This document shows, piece by piece, positions 1 to 3,507 of a DNA stretch of 5,910 bases; position 1 is the stretch's first letter; every line of letters begins with the position of its first letter. Below the pieces are notes generated by a model, which was not told where the DNA came from, did not search any database, and saw only the letters and a program-made list of their open reading frames with translations. Both the position numbers and the translations under genes were made by a program. This DNA comes from an uncultured Oscillospiraceae bacterium (GTDB lineage: Bacteria > Bacillota > Clostridia > Oscillospirales > Oscillospiraceae): assembly GCA_944385455.1 (NCBI GenBank), contig CALWXI010000014.1, positions 1 through 5,910 on the forward strand, read 5' to 3'.

Positions 1-193
1 CGTCGTATTGACCGAAGTTCAGGCCGCCGTAATCCTGCAGCAGCGTGCGGATCAGCTGGCAGACGCCCATGGTGCCGCCGGTGTACAGGCTCAGCGGCAC
101 GATGAACAGGTTCAGCGCGGCGGCGGCAATGAACTCGCCCGCCACTGCCGCGATCAGCCGTAGGGTGTGGTTGTGAAAGGTGTTGTACAGCAT
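1..193 (-). CDS. YitT-family membrane protein, N-terminal part (runs off window)
   Basis: Only the first 64 codons are inside the window; the rest lies beyond position 1. The protein begins MLYNTFHNHTLRLIAAVAGE. It has a first hydrophobic segment at about residues 11-33, ending in a motif of the form NLFIVPLSLYTGGTMG at about 28-43. The N-L-F-(I/L)-x-P-x-x-(L/I)-Y-x-G-G pattern is typical of the first membrane helix and loop of YitT/DUF161 integral membrane proteins, whose substrate or role is unknown. The ATG at 191-193 is supported by a GGGAGGG ribosome binding site seven bases upstream. The gene has its own promoter at 252-280 and a leader of roughly 50 nt. It lies downstream of the three small minus-strand genes. 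I see no strong terminator before it, so read-through from them is possible. Family assignment is by motif only. Confidence 0.75.
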   Translation of the reverse strand, partial: MLYNTFHNHTLRLIAAVAGEFIAAAALNLFIVPLSLYTGGTMGVCQLIRTLLQDYGGLNFGQYD

Positions 194-251
194 ATGGAAT
201 TTCCCTCCCGCGCATCATGCGTCCTAGGGCTTAGGATGCCCTTCTCAGGCC

Positions 252-280
252 ATTATACGGGGTGGAAGAGAAAACCTCAA
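252..280 (-). promoter_or_regulatory. Sigma-A promoter for the YitT-family gene
   Basis: On the minus strand a -35 box TTGAGG (275-280) and a perfect -10 box TATAAT (252-257) are separated by exactly 17 bp. Transcription would start near 245, giving a leader of about 50 nt before the ATG at 193. The leader contains an 8-bp stem (219-226 with 232-239, one G·U pair, 5-nt loop) just upstream of the ribosome binding site. The -35 box lies directly after the stop codon of the sigma-like gene. Confidence 0.75.
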
Positions 281-297
281 GAGGAAAATCCGGGCGC

Positions 298-591
298 TTA
301 AAGACTGTAGCGCAGGCACCGGTACAGCCGCTGCCTGGCCCGGCGGATGGTCCGGGATATGGTGGAGCAGTTGACGCCCAGCCGCGCGGCGATCTGGGGC
401 ATGTTCAAGCCCTGATCGTAATACAGCGCCAGTACTTCCTGCTGCCGGGGCGTCAGCTCCTGCTCCCGGGCCAGGCGCAGGTTCCGGTGCAGCCGGGTCA
501 GCAGTTCGGAGTTGTCGCAGGCGTTGTTCTGCAGCCAAATGGTCATGTCCGCCAGCCACTGGCCGCCCCGGATGTCAACGTTTCTGGCCAA
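298..591 (-). CDS. Sigma-70 region 4-like helix-turn-helix protein
   Basis: This is a 97-aa DNA-binding protein. Residues about 46-92 (LTPRQQEVLALYYDQGLNMP, then QIAARLGVNCSTISRTIRRA) form a clear sigma-70 region 4 helix-turn-helix, with a turn at LGVN and the recognition helix at CSTISRTIRRAR. The N-terminal ~45 residues (WLADMTIWLQNN) are helical and not recognisable as sigma region 2, so it is not a full sigma factor. I chose TTG at 589-591 because a GGAGGG Shine-Dalgarno sits about six bases upstream. An in-frame ATG at 610-612 adds seven residues but has no ribosome binding site. The gene overlaps the upstream 75-aa gene by 17 bp from the TTG, which suggests translational coupling. It is last in the trio. 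Its target promoters are unknown; it could be a small transcription regulator rather than a sigma factor. Confidence 0.8.
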   Translation of the reverse strand: MARNVDIRGGQWLADMTIWLQNNACDNSELLTRLHRNLRLAREQELTPRQQEVLALYYDQGLNMPQIAARLGVNCSTISRTIRRARQRLYRCLRYSL

Positions 592-802
592 GCGTTTCCC
601 TCCTTCCGTCATAGTAGTGGGCGGTGAGGCGGGTCATCTCCCGCATGTCCCGCCACATGGGCAAAAGCTCTCGGATGCGGCGGCCCAGTGCCTCCGCCTC
701 CTCCGGGTCTGCCCCCGTCTGGGCCGTCCGCAGCTCCAGTATGCGCAGGCGGATCCGCTCGGCCCCTTCCGCGTATACCGCGGAGAGCTCCAGCAGCGTC
801 AT
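575..802 (-). CDS. Small conserved-type helical protein, 75 aa, function unknown
   Basis: I do not recognise a named family. The 75-aa product starts MTLLELSAVYAEGAERIRLR. It is predicted to be almost wholly alpha-helical, with two amphipathic charged helices (about 5-30 and 33-60) linked by TGADPEEAEA, possibly a helical hairpin or coiled coil. A basic tail (YYDGRRETLGQKR) follows. Three signs support real coding: a GGAGG ribosome binding site eight bases before the ATG at 800-802; an ATGA overlap (799-802) with the stop of the zinc-ribbon gene; and a 17-bp overlap with the start of the sigma-like gene. Placed between a zinc ribbon and a sigma-like helix-turn-helix protein, it may be a partner of the latter, but that is inference. 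There is no signal peptide or membrane segment. Confidence 0.7.
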   Translation of the reverse strand: MTLLELSAVYAEGAERIRLRILELRTAQTGADPEEAEALGRRIRELLPMWRDMREMTRLTAHYYDGRRETLGQKR

Positions 803-987
803 GGCCGTGCCTCCTTTCCCCGGATCTCCCGGCAGGGGGCCAGCTCCTGCCGGGCAAACTCCCCCAGACAGGCCGCGCACACCCGTGCGCCGTTGCAGGC
901 CCAGTATTCCTCCCCTATGGCGATCTCCCGCCCGCACAGCGTGCAGAGCAGAGGATGCCGCCTGGTGCGGCAATGCGTGCTGCGCAA
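799..987 (-). CDS. Small zinc-ribbon protein, 62 aa
   Basis: The 62-aa product has two CxxC knuckles, CTLC at residues 15-18 and CAAC at 37-40, spaced as expected for one zinc ribbon. A further Cys at 31 lies in the motif EEYWACNGARVC. The C-terminus is charged (ARQELAPCREIRGKEARP). The start is inferred as TTG at 985-987: the sequence AGGAGGG lies seven bases upstream and no ATG in this frame has a ribosome binding site. The stop overlaps the ATG of the next gene as ATGA, the classic arrangement for coupled translation. It is first of three overlapping genes, and its promoter would have to overlap the oppositely oriented tRNA promoter at 1004-1051. I see no clear minus-strand promoter there. 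The function is unknown; zinc binding, with protein or nucleic-acid contact, is the likely biochemical role. Confidence 0.65.
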   Translation of the reverse strand: MRSTHCRTRRHPLLCTLCGREIAIGEEYWACNGARVCAACLGEFARQELAPCREIRGKEARP

Positions 988-1003
988 GGACAATCCCTCC
1001 TCC

Positions 1004-1051
1004 AAAAAAATAAAAAAACCTGTTGACAAAACGCGAGGCATCTGGTAAGAT
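1004..1051 (+). promoter_or_regulatory. Promoter with A-tract UP-like element for tRNA-Thr/tRNA-Tyr
   Basis: A perfect -35 box TTGACA (1023-1028), a 17-bp spacer and a -10 box TAAGAT (1046-1051) place the transcription start near 1058, about 13 nt before the tRNA-Thr. Immediately upstream, 1004-1018 is seven A, one T, seven A. It falls at about -40 to -54, exactly where an UP element contacts the RNA polymerase alpha subunit, as expected for a strong stable-RNA promoter. It lies back to back with the start of the small zinc-ribbon gene. Confidence 0.85.
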
Positions 1052-1070
1052 AAATCCTGCTGTTGGAACT

Positions 1071-1146
1071 GCTGGTGTAGCTCAGCTGGTAGAGCAGCTG
1101 ATTTGTAATCAGCAGGTCGGGGGTTCGAATACGTCCACCAGCTCCA
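1071..1146 (+). tRNA. tRNA-Thr (anticodon TGT)
   Basis: This is a cloverleaf of 76 nt including an encoded CCA (1144-1146). The acceptor stem 1071-1077 pairs fully with 1136-1142. The D-stem is GCTC (1080-1083) with GAGC (1092-1095). The anticodon stem GCTGA/TCAGC encloses loop TTTGTAA with anticodon TGT at 1104-1106, reading ACA/ACG threonine codons. The T-loop TTCGAAT (1124-1130) is canonical, but the T-stem GGGGG/ACGTC has G53·A61 and G51·G63 mismatches plus one G·T pair. It is the first gene of a two-tRNA transcript, with only 10 nt separating it from tRNA-Tyr. Confidence 0.92.
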
Positions 1147-1156
1147 AATTGAATAT

Positions 1157-1241
1157 GGGGGAATTCCAGAGCGGTCAAATGGGGCAGACTGTAAATCTGT
1201 TGCCTTCGGCTTCGGTGGTTCGAATCCACCTTCCCCCACCA
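1157..1241 (+). tRNA. tRNA-Tyr (anticodon GTA)
   Basis: This is an 85-nt class II tRNA with encoded CCA (1239-1241). The acceptor stem GGGGGAA/TTCCCCC (1157-1163 with 1231-1237) is perfect. The anticodon loop CTGTAAA carries GTA at 1191-1193. The long variable arm around TGCCTTCGGCTTCGG is diagnostic of bacterial tRNA-Tyr. The T-arm GGTGG/CCACC is fully paired, in contrast to the neighbouring tRNA-Thr. It is cotranscribed from the promoter at 1004-1051. Confidence 0.96.
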
Positions 1242-1276
1242 ATCGGAGCAGGTGTCTCACTTGCTCCGATTTTTTT
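1242..1276 (+). terminator. Rho-independent terminator of the tRNA-Thr/Tyr unit
   Basis: A 13-bp stem (1242-1254 with 1258-1270, one G·T pair) with loop TCT is followed by a run of seven T (1270-1276). It starts immediately after the tRNA-Tyr CCA and is a textbook intrinsic terminator. Confidence 0.92.
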
Positions 1277-1321
1277 GTGCCTGGGGGGAACAGTGTCCCC
1301 TAGATCCGCGCGTATTGCCGG

Positions 1322-1431
1322 GACACAAAAAACTTGTCTGCTTTTGTAAAACTCACAAATTTCCTGTGAACAAGGATACCATAACACAAGATTTCTGTAA
1401 AGTCAATGGTTTTTTACAAGAAATTTGTGAA
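1322..1431 (+). promoter_or_regulatory. Array of four operator-like palindromes upstream of the S24 repressor
   Basis: Four 19-bp imperfect palindromes share the core ACA-N7-TGT: 1322-1340 (GACACA/TGTCTG arms), 1352-1370 (CTCACA/TGTGAA), 1383-1401 (AACACA/TGTAAA) and 1413-1431 (TTTACA/TGTGAA). Their centres are at 1331, 1361, 1392 and 1422, so they are 30, 31 and 30 bp apart, close to three helical turns. The first three read CACAA-N6-TGT on the plus strand, and the fourth reads the same on the minus strand. The last site ends 7 bp before the -35 box of the promoter at 1439. The likely ligand is the XRE-S24 repressor encoded just downstream (autoregulation), but this is inference; another regulator could bind. 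Confidence 0.65.
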
Positions 1432-1438
1432 TGCAGAA

Positions 1439-1467
1439 TTGACAGCAGAGGAAAAATCCGATAGGAT
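1439..1467 (+). promoter_or_regulatory. Promoter of the XRE-S24 repressor gene
   Basis: A perfect -35 TTGACA (1439-1444), a 17-bp spacer and a -10 TAGGAT (1462-1467) predict a start near 1474, leaving a short leader of about 22 nt that contains the AGAGGAGGG ribosome binding site. The operator-like array ends just upstream of the -35 box, so bound protein could activate or repress by contact or looping. Confidence 0.8.
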
Positions 1468-1495
1468 AAAGAAAAAGACCAGAGGAGGGCTGCGT

Positions 1496-2242
1496 ATGGG
1501 ATTCGGACAGCGGATACAGGAACAGCGCGAGGCGCTGGGCTTGTCCCGGCCGGAGCTGGCAGCGCAGCTGGGGGTGACTCCCTCGGCGGTGAGCAATTAT
1601 GAGCGGGAGATCAGCTTTCCCAAGGCGGAAGTGCTGCTGCGGCTGTTCGACTGTCTGGACACGGAACCCAACGTCCTCTTTCGGGACAGCTTCCGCGGCA
1701 GGAGCAGGAACCTGACCCGGGAGGAAGCGAAGCTGCTGGAGCAGTACCGGACGCTGCCCCACCAGGGGCGGGAGGCCCTGCGCTCCGTGGCGGAGGCGCT
1801 GTGCGCCTGCCGGACAGAGACGGAGGAACCCGCCGCGGAGCCCCGGGTGATCCCGCTGTACCGAAGCCCTGCGGCGGCGGGCTATGCCGCGCCGGTATTC
1901 GGGGAGGACTTTGACTATCTTCCGGTGACGGACCAGGTTCCGGACGCGGCGGAGTTCGCCGTGCGCATCCAGGGAGACTCCATGGCCCCGTGGATTGCCG
2001 ACGGATCGGTGGTGTATGTGAACCGGGACCCCTTGCGGGCGGGAGATGTGGGCGTGTTCTGCGTGGACGGCGAGATCTTTTGCAAGCAGTACTACAAGGA
2101 CCCGGCGGGGGTGGTGTATCTTTTCTCCCTGAACCGGGCCCGGGCGGACGCGGACCTGGTGCTGACGCCTACCGGAGGCCGGACTCTGGCCTGCTTCGGC
2201 CGGGTGATCCTCCGGGCGCCGCCTCTTCCGGGACGGGTGTGA
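1496..2242 (+). CDS. XRE-family HTH / S24 peptidase-type (LexA/CI-like) repressor
   Basis: The 248-aa protein has two domains. Residues 1-65 are an XRE/Cro-CI helix-turn-helix (LSRPELAAQLGVTPSAVSNYERE at 16-38) that binds operator DNA. Residues about 115-240 are a LexA-type S24 serine autopeptidase. They contain a candidate Ala-Gly scissile bond at 128-129 (SPAAAGYAAP), nucleophile Ser162 in GDSMAP, and general base Lys197 in IFCKQYY. Spacings of 33 and 35 residues match LexA/UmuD geometry, so self-cleavage under RecA or another stress signal is plausible. The linker (about 70-115) is acidic and helical. The ATG at 1496 has AGAGGAGGG five bases upstream; the frame is open further upstream but lacks another site. 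No phage genes adjoin it, which suggests a chromosomal stress regulator rather than a prophage repressor. It is convergent with the SDR gene. It is distinct from canonical LexA, whose winged helix differs from the XRE fold. Confidence 0.92.
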   Translation: MGFGQRIQEQREALGLSRPELAAQLGVTPSAVSNYEREISFPKAEVLLRLFDCLDTEPNVLFRDSFRGRSRNLTREEAKLLEQYRTLPHQGREALRSVAEALCACRTETEEPAAEPRVIPLYRSPAAAGYAAPVFGEDFDYLPVTDQVPDAAEFAVRIQGDSMAPWIADGSVVYVNRDPLRAGDVGVFCVDGEIFCKQYYKDPAGVVYLFSLNRARADADLVLTPTGGRTLACFGRVILRAPPLPGRV

Positions 2243-2244
2243 AC

Positions 2245-2291
2245 GCAGAGAAGCTCCTCCGCCGTCTTGGACGGCGGAGGAGCTTCTCTGC
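2245..2291. terminator. 22-bp perfect hairpin between convergent genes (bidirectional terminator-like)
   Basis: Bases 2245-2266 pair perfectly with 2270-2291 around a 3-nt loop TTG, starting 3 bp after the repressor stop and ending 18 bp before the SDR stop on the other strand. No T-tract follows on either strand, so it is not a textbook intrinsic terminator. Its place between convergent genes makes transcription termination or 3'-end protection for both the likely role. Confidence 0.65.
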
Positions 2292-2309
2292 AGGTTGTCC
2301 GGAGCGGCT

Positions 2310-3047
2310 TCACACCGTGAAGCCGCCATCGGCGGTGAGGACCTGACCGGTGAGGAAGGAGGCCCGATCCGAGACCAGGAAGGCCACGGCGTGGGCCACT
2401 TCCTCCGGAGTGCCCAAGCGGCCCAGCGGGGTCTCCTCCGCCAGCATGTCCCGGGTCTTTTCATCCAGGGAGCGGAGCATGTCCGTTTCGATGCAGCCCG
2501 GGGCCACGGCGTTGACCCGGATGCCCGAGGGGGCCAGTTCCAATGCCAGGGAGCGGGTCAGGCCCACGACGGCTGATTTCGTGCAGGCATAGGCCACCTC
2601 GCAGCTGGCGCCGCGGAGGCCCCAGATGGAGGCCATATTTACGATGCAGCCCCGTTTTTCATGGAGCATGTGGGGCAGGACGGCCAGACAGGCGTTCCGG
2701 GCACCGGTGAGGTTCACCGCCAGCATCCGCTCCCATTCTTCGTCCGCCATGTCCTGAAAGAGGCCCTGGGCGGAGATCCCGGCGTTGTTCACCAGTACTT
2801 CCACCGGCCCCAGCTGCGATTCCACGTCCCGGACCATGGCCTCCACCTGGCTCCGGTCCGCCACATCCGCCGGGAAGGCCGCTGCCCGCCGGCCCTCCGC
2901 TGTCAGAGCCGCAGCCAGGTCCAGGGCCTCCCGGGGATGGCGGAGATAGTTCACGGCCACGGAGAAGCCTGCCCGGGCCAGTTCCGCCGCCACGGCCCGG
3001 CCGATGCCCCGGGAGGCGCCGGTGATCAATGCCACCTGTTGATTCAT
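2310..3047 (-). CDS. ymfI: SDR-family reductase, likely EF-P 5-aminopentanone reductase (YmfI-like)
   Basis: This 245-aa cytosolic classical short-chain dehydrogenase has the Rossmann motif TGASRGIG (9-16), NNAG (87-90), VNLTG with Asn112, Ser140, Tyr153 and Lys157 (YxxxK). Together these form the complete catalytic tetrad for NAD(P)H-dependent carbonyl reduction. The stretch SIWGLRGASCEV (140-151) and the downstream LAPSGIRVNAVAPG match what I recall of Bacillus YmfI. That enzyme reduces the 5-aminopentanone group on elongation factor P lysine to 5-aminopentanol. FabG (3-oxoacyl-ACP reductase) is the main alternative, but there are no fatty-acid genes nearby. The ATG at 3045-3047 has AAGGAGG seven bases upstream. 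The gene stands alone, divergent from tRNA-Val. Its promoter is unclear: the A/T-rich palindromic -10 region of the tRNA promoter might serve both directions. Confidence is high for SDR and moderate for YmfI. Confidence 0.88.
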   Translation of the reverse strand: MNQQVALITGASRGIGRAVAAELARAGFSVAVNYLRHPREALDLAAALTAEGRRAAAFPADVADRSQVEAMVRDVESQLGPVEVLVNNAGISAQGLFQDMADEEWERMLAVNLTGARNACLAVLPHMLHEKRGCIVNMASIWGLRGASCEVAYACTKSAVVGLTRSLALELAPSGIRVNAVAPGCIETDMLRSLDEKTRDMLAEETPLGRLGTPEEVAHAVAFLVSDRASFLTGQVLTADGGFTV

Positions 3048-3076
3048 AGAGGATCCTCCTTGTGGAAGGCCGCCGG

Positions 3077-3119
3077 AAATGCGGGGCCAAATCGAAAAAT
3101 GCGGGGCCAAATCGAAAAA
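3077..3119. repeat. Perfect tandem 20-bp repeat with phased A5 tracts
   Basis: The sequence is identical at a shift of 20 bp over 23 positions (3077-3099 versus 3097-3119), giving two full copies of AAATGCGGGGCCAAATCGAA plus three bases. Each copy brings an A5 tract (3095-3099 and 3115-3119), two helical turns apart. It lies 4 bp upstream of the -35 box of the tRNA-Val promoter, so the A-tracts fall near -42 and -62, and it also lies in the upstream region of the divergent reductase gene. Confidence 0.9.
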
Positions 3120-3123
3120 GGTG

Positions 3124-3152
3124 TTGACAAAACGGGAAAAGCCATATATAAT
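3124..3152 (+). promoter_or_regulatory. Consensus sigma-A promoter for tRNA-Val
   Basis: TTGACA (3124-3129), a 17-bp spacer and TATAAT (3147-3152) match the consensus perfectly. The predicted start is near 3159, about 10 nt before the tRNA. The 13 bases TGTTGACAAAACG at this -35 are identical to those at the tRNA-Thr promoter. Confidence 0.93.
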
Positions 3153-3168
3153 ATATTTGTTCCGCTTC

Positions 3169-3245
3169 GGACGATTAGCTCAGCTGGCTAGAGCACCTGC
3201 TTGACGTGCAGGGGGTCACAGGTTCGAGTCCTGTATCGTCCACCA
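3169..3245 (+). tRNA. tRNA-Val (anticodon GAC)
   Basis: This is a 77-nt cloverleaf with encoded CCA (3243-3245). The acceptor stem GGACGAT/ATCGTCC (3169-3175 with 3235-3241) is fully paired. The anticodon stem CCTGC/GCAGG (3196-3200 with 3208-3212) encloses loop TTGACGT with anticodon GAC at 3203-3205, reading GUC/GUU valine codons. The T-arm ACAGG/CCTGT is perfect. It is a single-gene transcript with its own promoter and terminator. Confidence 0.96.
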
Positions 3246-3282
3246 AATTCCTCAGAGTCGCAGGGCTTTGGGGAATTTTTTT
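3245..3282 (+). terminator. Rho-independent terminator of tRNA-Val
   Basis: The stem AAATTCCTC (3245-3253) with GGGGAATTT (3270-3278), extended inward by about four weaker pairs, runs into a T7 tract (3276-3282). A tiny 4-bp GGCG/CGCC hairpin followed by six T at 3301-3318 may be a weak back-up terminator. Confidence 0.85.
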
Positions 3283-3334
3283 ATTTGAGTCCGTCGTGCC
3301 GGCGAACTCGCCTTTTTTATCCTACATCATGTTC

Positions 3335-3429
3335 GTCCCGCGGTCAACGGCCTTTTCTGCTCCTGGGCAGGGCGGCGGGACAATCTGTGGGATGCCACAA
3401 AAGTTTGCCGCCGGAACGGATCACGGCGG
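3335..3429 (+). repeat. Cluster of three inverted repeats upstream of the threonine ammonia-lyase promoter
   Basis: The gap between the tRNA-Val terminator and the next promoter holds no gene that I can support. It contains GTCCCGC (3335-3341) facing GCGGGAC (3375-3381), TGTGG (3386-3390) facing CCACA (3395-3399), and CCGCCG (3408-3413) facing CGGCGG (3424-3429). They lie upstream of the promoter at 3443, so they would be DNA operator sites rather than part of the mRNA leader. Chance palindromes in GC-rich DNA are possible. Confidence 0.35.
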
Positions 3430-3442
3430 TGGAGAATGTCCG

Positions 3443-3471
3443 TTGTATTGCGGGGATGGAACCGGTATAAT
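3443..3471 (+). promoter_or_regulatory. Promoter of the threonine ammonia-lyase gene
   Basis: A -35 TTGTAT (3443-3448), a 17-bp spacer and a perfect -10 TATAAT (3466-3471) predict a start near 3478 and a leader of about 30 nt. That leaves no room for a T-box or other riboswitch between promoter and gene. Confidence 0.8.
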
Positions 3472-3507
3472 GAACATTAAAAAATCTGCCGGGAAGAGGT
3501 GGCGCGT

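Noticed and set aside
1293..1326. Inverted repeat GTGTCCC (1293-1299) / GGGACAC (1320-1326) as a terminator or attenuator
   Set aside because: The 20-nt loop and absence of a T-tract make it weak, and it overlaps the first operator-like site. Kept only as a note.
1023..1349. Open frames running through the tRNA-Thr/Tyr genes on both strands
   Set aside because: The sequence is fully explained by two cloverleaf tRNAs, a promoter and a terminator; the peptides are the familiar spurious translations of tRNA genes.
1277..1495. Canonical Firmicutes LexA box (CGAAC-N4-GTTCG) upstream of the S24 repressor
   Set aside because: No such motif is present; the palindromes found have a different core (ACA-N7-TGT).
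1403..2464. Long open frame on the minus strand opposite the S24 repressor
   Set aside because: It has no family resemblance, low-complexity basic composition, no ribosome binding site, and it crosses the hairpin and the 3' end of the reductase gene. It is a GC-rich shadow of the repressor.
1071..3245. Integrated mobile element between the tRNA loci
   Set aside because: No integrase, transposase or phage gene, and I saw no duplicated tRNA 3' end that would mark attachment sites; the S24 repressor alone is not enough.
3472..3507. T-box riboswitch controlling the threonine ammonia-lyase gene
   Set aside because: The promoter at 3443-3471 leaves only about 30 nt of leader, and no T-box motif (TGGNACCGCG-like) is seen on the plus strand upstream.
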